From Trissonchulus latispiculum (Eukaryota; Nematoda; Enoplea; Enoplida; Ironidae), in NCBI GenBank assembly GCA_030248195.1, contig JASAND010017771.1:40558-104557 (forward strand): 64,000 nt of DNA, given 5' to 3'. The translations under genes and the position numbers were made by a program. The first letter of the stretch is position 1; every line of letters starts with the position of its first letter. This document shows positions 1 to 12,600 of the stretch, one piece after another. The notes under the pieces were generated by a model. That model saw only the letters and a list, made by a program, of their open reading frames with translations. It did no database searches and had not been told where the DNA came from.

Positions 1-43
1 TATGGGTTCTTATCGCTTTTTATTTCTCATTTGCTTATTTCAG

Positions 44-1073
44 GAAGATGACGCCATTCGAAATGAGGTTGAACTGCTTCGTTCCGAAGTCGGGAATCTC
101 AGAGAAACCCTTCAGCATCAGATCGATGCTTTTGCTAGTGAAAGGGCAAAGTAAGCAGCACACAGGATAGGGATGGGAAGTTTTCATTGGGAGGGGCAGG
201 GGAGTCAATGGTCTTGTTTTCTACATGCAATACTCAGCAGTAAAAGGCAAAAGCTTGATCAATAAGCTTTGATATACATACTTTAGTCGATGCCCGTATT
301 CTGCTTTCTGCAATGATTTAAGCAAATTATTCCAGTTAAAACCTTTTTTACACCCTCAAATGAGAAGCAAAACATAAAAATCCGGGCAATGTTCAACAAA
401 TTCAACTTATTACTATTTCTAAATTTCTTTTGACAGAATGAAGCAGGCCCTTCTTCTATGACCCACAAACAAGCTTATTTCGCCGGCTCCTTCCTCCCCC
501 TCAAAACGGAGCAGCATTTAAACTCAAACGGCAATCACTCTGAAAGCAACGGCCCCCTATTATCTCGTATTCACCATCGTGAATGCTTAATGTGGAAGAC
601 ATGACTATATATGACACCTTTAGTTTAATAACTGCAACGCTCTTGAATGCCAAAACTGTGCTTTGCTACTCGGGCTAGCCTCCAGAGGCAGCAGCTCTAC
701 CTCATTTCGGCATGAAGTTTTAAATATTTTGATCACTGGAGATGGTGAAATCGAAAAATCCCAGAATCTCAGTCTTTCTGTAAAGCCGCTACCACTACTG
801 CCACACATGCACCACCATTATGCATCAGCTGTGTGAGTGGCATTCCGATTTTTGAACAGTTCGGTGATTGCTTTAATTGTCTTGTGCTTTTCTCATGTTT
901 TCAGATGGCAAGAGCGATGTCGGTATCCGATAAAGCCTCAAATCCAGGATCCCAGTGGCAAAAACCGACTGCAAGGATCGACCAACCGGTCCTCCAAATC
1001 GGACAGGAAGCAGTATGCAAATGAGGCTGCGAAAGAGAACAAAGTCACACCTCTGTGCGAACTGGGATGCTAG
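44..1073 (+). CDS. Coiled-coil protein, C-terminal two exons (left arm, partial)
   Basis: Two exons are visible: 44-150 (after a TTTCAG acceptor, ends phase 2 at GTAAGC) and 905-1073 (after TTTTCAG, stop TAG). The first encodes a heptad-like helix (EDDAIRNEVELL...). The second encodes a basic, Ser/Asn-rich tail ending in CELGC. Upstream exons lie outside the window; the right-arm copy supplies two more. An AATAAA follows at 1189-1194. The gene converges on MESD-B, with stops 167 bp apart. I do not recognise the family; the visible part suggests a cytoplasmic or centrosomal coiled-coil protein, which is only a guess. Confidence 0.72.
151..904 (+). other. Intron of the left coiled-coil gene
   Basis: 754-bp intron, GTAAGC donor and TTTTCAG acceptor. 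The right-arm equivalent (57152-57739) is 588 bp. Nothing else is recognisable; short open frames on either strand have no coding character. Confidence 0.6.
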
Positions 1074-1240
1074 GTTAATTAGTTCACAATTTAAGCTGTG
1101 ATTTTTACCTATATATACATTTATATAATTGTGTTGTGTTTTGTATTAATTAAAGTTGCAGTTCATATCTTTTACAACAGCACAGGTTAATAAACAGAAA
1201 CATTAATAGGATAAAAATAACGAATAAATAACGAAACTGT

Positions 1241-3793
1241 TCACAGTTCTGATTTTTGCTTCTTTTTCTAAACAAATATGCACACTATATGAATATATGA
1301 CAACTGTAAAACAAAATCAAAGCTGCAGTGCAAGATCTTTAATTCAGAGCACAGTGAGAGGATGACTTTTTCAAGACAACAGAGCTAGTGAAATCCTGTA
1401 CCGAATGCAAACGCTTCTCGGTAAGCATTGTGCCAGCCAGGCCATATAAGTTACTTTCGAGATAAGGGGAATAGCGTTATATAGAGTTTAAGCTTAAGGC
1501 TCGCTAGAGTTTGTTCAATGATGGTCAATTACGCAGGAGGGGAGTAGCGTCTCCGCTTACCTACCTTACACTGGAATTGAATTATATATTGCATATGACA
1601 ATTGACAACTACCCTAGGTAAAAAGTTTTAACTCCCCTTGGTCCCCCCCGAAAAACTTAAGAATTTAGAATTTTTAAAATTTTATTCCCAATCAATCAGA
1701 TATGTAATATACAAACACAAAATTGGTCGAGTTTTGCTAAAGTTAACCTCAAGTAATCCATATTGAGGCTGGAAGGGTAATTTATTATTTGATCCAGCTG
1801 GGCTAGAATGCCCTAAAGTTTCCCATAATGAAAATATATAAAGGAAACTAACCGTTCCTTTCTTCTTTTTTGGTTGTGAGCCTTTCCCAGGATAGGAGAC
1901 GTCGCCCAGTTTGACCTCGAGGCACTCCTCCTGGCTGACCAGAAAATCCTTGACTTCCTCTCCCTTGGATCCGTCCGGCAAAAGGAAAACGATCTGGTTG
2001 TTTTCAAACGGAACACTGGAAAATAAAATTTCAAATAGTGTTAAAATAATAAAAAATTTTTATTAATTAAATTGGACATCAATCACAGAATTATGACACT
2101 GTCGCCAAACAGTATTTGTTTACGGGCAAGCATACAAAGCCAGAAAGCATTCTTGCAAAATTCACATATTACCCGTAAGTCTGTATGTAACCATTTCTCA
2201 AACCCTCTTGCCAGATTGTAGCCTGAGTCTTCAGCTGTTCTTTAGTATTATCGCCTGAATCGAAAACATAGGAAGAGCACTATATTTATACTATTATATA
2301 CTATACCATACAAGTATCGACGCAACATTTAGGAAAACTAATTACCTAACGAAGGAATTTACTTCAAACGAAGGAAAATAATGTATAGTTGTGAAGTCTC
2401 GTTATATATAGTGTGGAACAATGAGTGAATATATAAAGGTCTATAACTCTACCGGAGCGAAAAGCAGTATATAAGAAAGAGTAAAACTATGAAAGGTTCG
2501 GAAAGCCAGCACATTATTAACTGTCTTTATATATCTTTCAATAATATTTTTGGGTCTCTGATCTCGCAGGGGTTTCTTACTGCCCTAAAATTTAAGGATC
2601 ATGCAAAGTCCAGAATTTGCAATAATAATTTCTAGCCCCCATTTCAAATTTCTATCACCCTGGGCAATTTACTCAGAATGCCAAGCGGTGACCGCCTGCC
2701 AGGTGGACCTATGTACCACAGCACCTTCATTTCGGTGGAAGTGATGGACGTATGTAGCCTTGGAAGCAAATCGGGTGAATGTTATTGCAATTATTTAGTG
2801 TAGCATACCCCTTCCCTAAAAAATCAATGCATTCCCTTCCCAAGCTGACACTGCACCTTACCGGAAAACAAATCGGGGTGAGGTGGCTCAAAAATTATAT
2901 ATTTATGCGTTCGAAATAACAAACTCATATTTTTTATTGCACCGCACCGTAAATCCGCCTAAAGGAAATTTTCACTCTGCTTGCACACTATTTTGAGCTC
3001 GCCAAATTCCAGCCAGGCTTAAACTGATTTTAGAAAATAGAAGAATTTTTACATTTACCTGCAACTTTAACGAAAACCATCATGGCAGCAGCTATTTTTT
3101 GGGCTTGATCTTTGGCCTCCGGATCGCCGGCTTTCAACTTATTAATGTCCACTTTCAAGGCTTCCTTTTTTATTGGCAAAATTTCATCGTCTTCTTCTGA
3201 GTCCTAAATAGTAAATTTTTAAACTTATAACAAGCAGAAGGGCAACACCATCCATATTATGCTTTAAAAAATACTATGTAGTAGCTACAGAACACTGAAC
3301 AGCAATGTATAATAGTTAATCATTGAAAATCGGACTCTGCTGATGTCATAGTTGCAGTCACAAGTGGACGCGCGTAGACGAGCTTATATAGGCGTCTGTG
3401 TAATTTTAAGCTACTAAAACAGCACGTTACACACAGGACGTGTGGACGCGCATTTTTGTGTTCACGACTACAAAATCGCCTTAAGTCTTCGACTAAGCAG
3501 CAGTATAAAGTCCTACCAGAGATACATAATTACTTTTTTGCTATAGTCTCTTACACTGTTATGCTCAGAGTGTCTCTTAAGTGCTGCTTAACTGGATCAG
3601 ACAAATCGAATTTGATCTGGTACAATCCTCAAAAAATATTTCTTACATCGTTCCACTGGTCATATAATTTATCCCAATCATCCTCGGTGTATTCGCTGAG
3701 TGGTTTTTTTGATACAGTTCCAGGAAAAATGACAGAAACAGTTATGAAGAGAATGATGAAAGTACTTTGCACATTAATAAACACTGAACTCAT
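1241..3793 (-). CDS. MESD-like LRP chaperone, paralogue B (left arm, intact)
   Basis: Five exons on the minus strand: 3793-3647, 3203-3059, 2254-2173, 2015-1853, 1267-1241, giving 187 aa. Intron phases are 0,1,2,0 with GT-AG borders. Family features are the KKPLSEYTEDDWDKLYDQW motif (MESD DIRDYxxAD region), the MMVFVKV strand, the 82-nt exon with IWQEGLRNGY, and the FLLPDGSKGEEVKDF..YPGKG core. A hydrophobic N-terminus (residues about 3-23) is a signal peptide. The last exon encodes Lys-rich KKKQKSEL and stop; KSEL is a KDEL-type ER retrieval signal. MESD/Boca folds beta-propeller/EGF units of LDL-receptor-related proteins in the ER. The low-charge N-terminus and divergence from paralogue A suggest a specialised client. 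Confidence 0.9.
1268..1852 (-). other. Intron 4 of left MESD-B
   Basis: 585-bp intron between the YPGKG exon and the tiny ER-signal exon. Around 1628-1680 it holds a fragment (CCCCTTGGTCCCCCC followed by A/T-rich runs) resembling the inner part of the GGGTCTTTCCC foldback family at 63291-63890. Otherwise unremarkable. Confidence 0.45.
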
Positions 3794-4557
3794 TAGCAGA
3801 AATAAATTAACTGAATACAATCGGCCTGAGGACTTACACCAATAACCTATCATAGAAATAATATAGAAAGCCCTATGTACAGTCCAGTAGTTAAGTGAAA
3901 CGTGAAACTTATATAAAGGTAACACAGAAATCGACTCGGTTGACTAGAAACGTTCTTCACTTGAAAGTTACACCTAAATCATAGCTTAACTAGCAGTCAA
4001 CTAAAATCCCTACCTATTCCTACCAACACTACACTAGAAAAGCAAATATCAGTACCTCTTCTATATTAAGACGAACATAATCCAGAAAACATCTGACACT
4101 TTATACAAGATAACATTACCTCTCTAGTTTCCTGTGGGTTAATTTAAATTTGACTACATGTTCACCACACGACTACGCTGACATATGCACTAACTAGCCT
4201 CTAAATATTCTACCTAGAGTTGCTGACCGGTCGCTGGTTTCGTCGGTCGGCCGGATGGCAGTTAACCCGACGGGTCAACTACCCTAATTCTACCTTCTGA
4301 AAGGTTACAGCTAATTAAGGATATCTTTATTGGTAACGAAAACAGAGTTTTATTTACAAGCAAGCAATACCTAACAACGCGAAATGACGTCAAGTGAACA
4401 AATGCATAATGAATGAGTCAAATTAAAATATTGAAACTGGAAAGCTTACTAATACGGAAATAGTTATTTAATTAAAATTTATTAGACTGATTTGAATCTC
4501 TCAGTTGAACAAAAAATTAAAACGATCTGACTGAAATTTTTTAGTCGTTCCTTTTGT
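3794..4557. other. 5' flank of left MESD-B
   Basis: A/T-rich intergenic DNA. A splice acceptor just upstream of the start codon in both arms implies a 5' UTR intron here. No other gene or repeat is evident before the TSD at 4558. Confidence 0.5.
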
Positions 4558-4565
4558 CATATTCC

Positions 4566-6503
4566 CAGAGTTGTAAGCGGGCCGCGGGTACCCGCGGGTA
4601 CCCGTGGGTATTAAGAAATTCGCCTACCCGCACTACCCGCGCGGGTATTTTGCGGGTAGGTTCAGAATTTTGCGGGTACGTTTTCTACTAAGAACGGGAG
4701 ATATGAGTAATATTATTAAGACAAGCAGTGATTTCAGTTTCGAATTTTCGGTTTTCAGTTCAATTTCAGTTTCGGTTTCAGGCGGCAAATTGAAATAATT
4801 TCAGAATCAGTTTCAGTTTTAGTTTCAGGAGTCGATTTTTGTTGGAATTTCAGTTTCAGGCGTCGAGCTACAGTATTTTCAGTTTCAGTTTCAGTTTTAG
4901 GTTTTTATTTTCATTTTCTCTCTGAACATTTTTAATTAATTTTCAGCTGCTGAATTTAGTAGACCCTCAATCCCATTCGCCAAGTATTTGTTTGCTGCAC
5001 CTTAGAAATTCTACTATTTCAGTTTGCGGCTTTCAGTATTGCAATCAGGTTCCCTGGCAGATTCAGAGAACTTCTAAATATCTGAAATCCATGAGGAATT
5101 AACGTTGGCATCTAATACGTATACTTAAATCCTTAATTAGTCTCCTTGTTTATGGAAGTAGTATTATCACTGCGCTAATTATTCATCCCTCCTTCTTAGT
5201 TGCTGAAACTGAAATATGAAATATATATATATGTACTGACTGAAAATATTTTAGTTTCAGGTGCTGAAACATCACTATTTGACAGTAAAAAGCTGCAAAA
5301 GTTTTCAAGAACTAAATTTTTCCAAAATGTTTCCTAAATGTAAACGAAGAATAAGATGGTGATGATGATAAAACAAGGACCTCTGCTTCTGAATGACTAA
5401 AATTTGTCAATGTAATGTACCCACAGGAGATGTTCGTGAGGTTATTCATTCAGCTTATGCGCTAAATGTACGGTACACAACAAATTCGTATTAAGTTTTC
5501 TCGCGATGGAAGAAGTTTTAGACCAAAACAAAAATATTATCTCTCTGCAATAGTGGAAATTGCCAAAACGCGTGTCAATATATTACTAAGTTTTTGAGAA
5601 ATCGATGCTAAAAACAAAATACATAATCGTAGTTTTGCGAAAATGGTTTTTCAACCAAATCTCTAACTTAAAGCAATAAACTCCAACTATTTGGTATAAT
5701 GTTCAATTGGACATCCAAAGAAAAAAGAAAAAGAAAGAAGAGAAAAAAGAATTTTTCTTTCCAGTAGAATATGACAGTAGCTGAACACCAACATATAACC
5801 AGCACTGGCCTTAACATATGTGAATAACTTTGAACTCACTGATTTCCTCAAAAATGGCAACTTTTGCAAGACCCCAAATTGTTTCTGGCTTGCTCAAGTA
5901 CTCAACCAAAAGAAATATCTCAATAATATTTAAACCATGTTTATTTTCGTACCCTCTTTCCATTCATAAACAACCAGTCTGATGCTTTGACTACCGAATG
6001 CTAATGCCAAAATCCAAAGATTGTTTTTTCTAAAACCAAAATTCTTCTCTTTTTCAAAAAGCATTTCACCTATTAATTTGGAACTGGTCACAGGATGTTG
6101 AAGAGCACTAGAATAATGTATCTGAAAATTTCCTGCATTTTCATTAAGAATCGAAGCCTGCAGGGTCAAATTATACAAAGTGATGTCAGCACTTTAATTC
6201 AACAATTACTACCACTTTAGTACTTCGATTATTTCAAGCGCAAAAAAGTAAAAGTCGAGTCTGTAGAGAAAAAAGCACTAAAATCATAAGCATGCAGAAT
6301 ATTGTGCGACAAAATACGATAACCACTCCCAAACATGACAATAAACCATATTAAAAATCAGGGAAACTGAAAATTTTTGCGGGTAATTTTGCGGGTACCT
6401 TGTGTCTTGCGGGCCGCGGGTCGCGGGGCGGGGCGGGGCGGGTAGCTCTTTGCGGGTAGCGGGGCGGGTAGCGGGCCGAATTTGGTACCCGCTTACAACT
6501 CTG
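4566..6503. mobile_element. Non-autonomous hAT-like element with perfect 8-bp TSD
   Basis: 1938-bp insertion bounded by inverted termini CAGAGTTGTAAGCGGG and CCCGCTTACAACTCTG. It is flanked on both sides by CATATTCC (4558-4565 and 6504-6511), an exact 8-bp target duplication as made by hAT transposases. Dense GCGGGTA/TACCCGC subterminal motifs occupy 4578-4680 and 6368-6495. A TTCAGTTTC simple-sequence tract lies at about 4727-4910. No transposase frame is present. The right arm lacks the element: MESD-A to MESD-B spacing there is about 0.8 kb, against 2.8 kb here. Confidence 0.9.
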
Positions 6504-6615
6504 CATATTCCTAGTAAATTTCACTGATTATATCAATCAACCAGCGCATAAGATTAGGCCAAGTAGTATCACAGAAAGAAAGAACAGAAAATTACTACAA
6601 CAGTGTCATTATATA

Positions 6616-9600
6616 TCACAAATCTGTCTTCGGCGATTTTGACTTCTGATCCTACAACAAACAGCGAATCACTAGAAAAGCTACAAAAATTGACAAACTA
6701 AAAATGCGAAATCAAGAGTGTGTGTGTATTTGGATACAATAAAATTTCCACATTTTCTTCCAATAGCATGGCTGCCCAGCCCACAATGGCCGACATTTTT
6801 ACAAATCCATTCCGGGGAATTCCCGCGATTGAAGTTGCTTTAGGAAGAGAACTAGTTCAGGAGAGGAGGTTTCAGCAAGAGTTCAGAGAACATTAGGAGT
6901 ATTACAGCTGTCCCAGTGACCCATTTCCCGCAAATTGGTACCCAGTCGAAAAGGGAATACACACGCACAACGTGCGCAAATTTTGTGTCCGTTTCGAGCA
7001 TTAAAACATGCACTGTGGGCAAATTTATTTGAAGTGATGGGTCCAATTTGCGGGGGGGGGCATCGTGCAGAGGATGTGTCACGTTTATAATACATGAGTA
7101 TGACAGCTTTCTGCTCTAATGTATTACGGACTCTTGGTACAGCCAGGAAACGGTTTCGTTCAACCACGAGTGCATAATACCAAGAGTTAATAATAGCAAG
7201 AGTACGACACCGTACCCTTGCTAGTGTAATTGGCCTGTCACATGCTGGGAACATTAAGGCCGAAATCTCGGGGGGGGGGTCACGGTTAACACTGTTAACC
7301 ATGTGTTTATATGCGGTTGAACTAAAATGAATCAGATTGGCTAACCCCCTACCTTATGTCAAAATTACGTGTATAAGGTGACTCCCCTGAGATCTCGGGG
7401 GGCTCAGCTTAACGTTGTTAAGCGTGTGTTTATATGCGTTTGATTGGTTACTTAGCTATCGTAACCCTCACCAGTGCATTTCAATAGCAGCAGCTAAGCA
7501 GCCAATCAAATGCATTTCAGTTCAAACGCATATAAACACACGCTTAACAACGTTAAGCTGACCCCCCCCCCCCAGATAACGGGGTGGTCACCTTATACAC
7601 GTAATTTTGACATAAGGTAGGTGATTAGCCAATCAGATTCATTTTAGTTTAAACGCATATAAACACATGGTTAACTGTGGTAACCGTGACCCCCCCCCCA
7701 AGATTTCGGCCTTAATGTGCCGAGCATCTGGCAGGCCAATTACACTAGGAAGAGTCCCGTGTCATACTCTTCCTATCATCTACTCTTGATAATACATATG
7801 CATTATGTACTCTTGGTTCAACTGATCAGGCTTTGGAAAAGGAACGGGGTCTAGGGGCCTTTTCGCGCGCGAGTTAAACGAGTAGAGTTAAACGAGTTAA
7901 AGTTAAATATTTTAACCCCTGTTCGCGCACTCAGCGAGTTAATTTAAACCCTGCCTGTTTTAACTCTTTTAACTCTAGCAGGGTTAAAACTAGCAGAGTT
8001 AAACGAGTTAAAATTGGGAGAGTTAAAATTAACTCGCTGAGTCCGCGAATACGGGTTAAAAGAGTTAATTTTAACTCGTTTAACTCTCTGCCCATTCCAT
8101 TTTGTTCTTTTCATGCACGCGTTCAAATCAGTTTAAAGCAGTGATCAACATGAACGGCAAACAATGCTTCCGCCTTGTCTTGAATGAATTTCGGTGGTTT
8201 AAGATTCCTCTTTTGAGTAATATTTTTATATGCTACCAAGATGCTACTAGTTGAATACTAGTTTTTCCCTTATTTTGCAGAGATTAAACAGTTTTAAGCA
8301 TCTATGCACAAATGTTACATTTACTATCAGCAAAGCTCTAGAGGACGCAGAAACTAACGAAGACCATCGCAGCAATTTGATTGGATAGGTTTTTCTAGCC
8401 AAAATTTAAACTTAAAGTAGATAAATTGGTAGCCTTTGGTAAAATGGTCGACTATACAAAATTAAAGGGGGTGCGAGTGGAATTAAACGTTTGATATTGG
8501 AAACACTAATTTGTCTTTTGCTGCATAATAGCACACAGCAAAGCTCAATATAACAAGCTGCTGCTCCCTGAACGCTATCTGCAATACACGATGTCAGTCA
8601 TGATAGCTTTCACATACATAGATTGTGCTTTGTTATCGAGCAAGGATCCCTAAAACCAATTTAAGGAAGGGATACATCATGCAAAATGTTATGGTTACGG
8701 ATTCTGCTTATTTCTCTTTATATTTATTCTGCTTATTAATGAAGAAACAGTCATGAAGAATTGAAGACTAATAAGATAACAGGGTGTAAGCATCAACCAA
8801 TCAGGTAGCGCCTCTCTGAAGTAGCGCTAGCCAATCAAGCTTGGAAGTGTTTTGAAACAGCCAATCAAAGCTGACCGAACTGAAAGCCATAAAAGGAAAA
8901 ACTTTGAGCATTTCATAGTGTAATTCATAGGATCAATTTAGCAGCTTTTCTCAACACATACAATTATTATTCCACACTACTTATTTTACAAATGCAGTAA
9001 CAGCTACTTATTTGTTCAGAACCGAAAAAATTAAAGATTTTTGTAAAAAAATTCTTGTATTAGCAAATTAAATAAGCCAAAATGTTAAGTAAAATGCTAC
9101 TTTTGGATTAGCTGATCTGTAGTGACTTCATGCGACCTGCCTTATTTTTAACTCGTTTAACCCCCGTGCCGCATCGAGGGTTAAAATTCAATGGAAAAAG
9201 TTGCTGCAGAGTTAAAGGAGTTAATTTTAACTCGCACGCGAAAAGGGGTTGAGTTAAAATTAACTCTATGTATTTTAACTCCTTTGCGTGCGCGCGAATG
9301 CAGGTAGAGTTAAACGAGTTAATTTTAACCCCTGTTCGCGCGAGCACCGAGTTAAAAAGCGTTTAACTCGTTTAACCCCAGCTAGTTAAAATTAACTCAT
9401 TTAACTCTTTTAACAATGGCGCGAAAAGAATCGAGTTAATTTTAACCCGTTTAACTCGCGCGCGAAAAGGCCTTAAGATTAGCCAGTCGGACGTCGATCA
9501 CTAACGCTTGCATTGCAGTGTGACTGGGCAACCAACTCATACGTCCTGCGCATGCAGTTCCTGTATTAGGAGATTCGCCTGCACGGCCACTCACTCCGTC

Positions 9601-12600
9601 TACTTGCTTCGTTAAACAAATACAAACCAAGACTGTATAACACGATTGTTGTACTTGTTTCTCTGCCGCTTTGCCAGGATAGCTTTTCCCTTCGATGGTA
9701 ACTTCCAGGCAGCGATCCTGAGCAATGATATAGTCTTTGGCAGTCCAGGCCTGAGATCCATCCTTGAGCATAAATATGGCCCGGTTCTCGTCAATCACAA
9801 ATCTAAATAAACCAATAAAATTATTTAAATAGGACGTTCTTACAGGTAAAAGCACTGAGTGCCTATTCTTGACTTGGTGAGTAGTTTCCTCGGGGGATAC
9901 GACATTTTGTGTCTGGGAACGTTCAGTAGAAATACGCAGAAGCTTGTGCTATACTGTAGCATCCATTGAAAAAAATGGTTTTATTTCAAAAATAAGCACA
10001 CTTGAGATGGAAAAACGGCAGAAACTTTTCTCAAAGATTTTTAGGGCAAAACTTGGCACCAAAACGGCTCCAGCTTTTTGGGGGAGAGGAACAAATGGGG
10101 GGGGGTAGAGCGAGCAGATTGAGCCCCGAAAGAAAACTAAGGATCAGCAGAAACTATAGCGATTGCCGTCACGGAAAACATATTTTTAAATTGACAACTG
10201 TGTTCACATAACCTTAGAGCAAACAACTACAAACGGACCAAACGTTCAGAAAATTTCCAAGACGACTACATACAACCTTATGCAGATTGCTGATAAACTG
10301 TGCAAAACGGTTTCGAAGGATTGCCACAATAAAATAATTAAGGTCCACAAAACTATACCAGACGAAACCATACATGTGCTTCTGGGTGGGGGGCAGACCT
10401 GGACCTCATCCCCAGGGGGATCGCCCTCCCTCCCCCTCCCGAAATCCGGATGTTTGCGTTTTAGAGTCACCCCCACACTTTTACGTGCCTGCAAGCTGGA
10501 GGACAAACCATTGAAATAAATACGGAAATCTAAACATTTACACCTAGTGAAGTGAACCGGTGTGGTCACCCCACTGCGGTGATACTGAACTGACCTGTCC
10601 TGGTCGACCTCCATCCGTCCTTACTAATCCTCAATGTGTTACTAGATAGCGGGTAGGCATACCTGAAGGTAAGTGAGGTAGATGTTAGCAGAACTTGGCA
10701 TCAGTTGGATTTTATCTGTTTTCCGTTTCCGTACCAGAAAGTATGACACGTGAACCATAGCTTAAGCATAGGATTGCGTAGCCTCGTCGATGACCACATT
10801 TCTGGATCCATTATTGGCTGGTTTTTACGTGGGCTCGCCACGCCCACAACCCTCCTCCTTTCTCAACCGGGCTTGGGACCAGCTACGGCGGAGTTGGTCT
10901 CAAGACAGCACTCTCCATTAAATCACTTTTAAAAGACTAGCTTGCTGGCGATGCTCAATCTTAGGATCAAGAAACAATGCGACTATGAGAGGCTATATGA
11001 CAACACAACACACACCTCTGAATCTCAATATGGCCATTGTAGAGACTGTTCTGCCAGAGTGCTGTAATTTGCTCCAACTCATTGGGGCTAGGATTGCCTA
11101 AAAGTTAAAGAAAACCAAAAATAATGACAGCAGTACCAAACTTAATATAATGTTACAAAAATAGGAACATCGAGAGTCTCCCTTGGCTTCTAGTAAAATA
11201 AAGCAGCCCAAGGACTAAACTAGTACGATAACTTGCAATAGAAATATCCGACGTGCCCTCCTGTCCCCCAAGTCTTCAGCCTGCCCTCCCATTCGAATAC
11301 GAAATCCTGTAGTCCCCCTGGAACGTTTGCAGCGAGTGATAGCCAAGAGTCGCCTGAAGAAGGGACCACATCGGTTTCCGAAACCGGTCACGTGATTAAG
11401 GTTGGTTAGATTTCTGGGTGTTCACGTTTTAATATTTTCCTACTCTCATTTTTTAGATTAGTTATAACAGTATGCATATGTACTAAACAGGCAACTTCTC
11501 CTGCAGTTTTGACGATTTTCGACCAGTTTAGATTCCCCTCCCCGCCCTAGTCTTGACCTTCTCACCTCACTACTGCAGATAGGGGCTCCCACCCCACCCT
11601 TTATCCTAAAGCAAACCCAGCGTGTAAGGTAAAAATTGCCCAATCTTTTCATCAGAAACGGAAAAGAGAAACATATCCCTACCGGAAACAGTGACAAACA
11701 TCATGAGCGATTGGCCCTTCTTCGTCATCTGTAGAATGGACTCCGGATTGTCGCCCTTCAGTTGTGACAAATCGATTGACGGCGGTTTTCGTTTATACTC
11801 TGGCAATTCGTCCTCCTCCAACGGTTCATCATTTTCCTAAACAAAAAGAGACAAGCAACAATATTACAAAAATATCAAGACTGAGACATATCTCACCTCC
11901 GTGGGCAATTTTAAGGCTTTGAATGGGAGGTTCGAACTCTCATATAGAGGGAAAAATAGGGGGCAAGACCAAGGCATAAATTAGGGATGCATCGGGGCTT
12001 GGCTCCAGCCCCGACGCCGGACCGGTGCCTGAATTCAGCTAGTTTCAGAAGAGCTTACTTACTTCTTACTATTATTTCGCAACTTTTCACGCCAAACCGC
12101 ATAAAAACAAGTAGATAATAGTATTTCTGATGATTTCTGATGACAAAATCGCTGATGTAAATTAAAACTAGCCTTTAAGTCCGTAAGTTAGTTAGAAAAA
12201 TGAGAAACTTGAAAATTTTATCTCAAAAAGTTGATTTACCCGAAACCTTTGGGCGGCCGTCAAAAAAGTGGATAAGGACGGGCATGCCGAAAAGAGGAGC
12301 CGTGACGGGCGACAGTGAAGGAGCCACCCAAAAGTTGAATAAGACCCCTAAAAATGCCAGCCTCACTGCTCAGGATAGGGAATGGTTCCAAACGAAACCA
12401 GCAAAAGTTTCGGGTAAACTGATTATTCGAAAGCTCATTTATATAACTTTACTGCTAACCTCCCATTCCTCGAATAATTTTTCCAGATCAGCCTCAGTAT
12501 AGTCACGAATGTCCTTTTTCTTCTTTCCTTTATTATCCACAGATTCCGATTTATGAATTAGAAGGGTTGTCACAAAGACTACCAACCACAACCAACATAT

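Noticed and set aside
10246..10614. 122-aa minus-strand frame in intron 3 of left MESD-A
   Set aside because: Sits in repeat-like DNA with homopolymer runs, has no counterpart in the right arm and no family resemblance.
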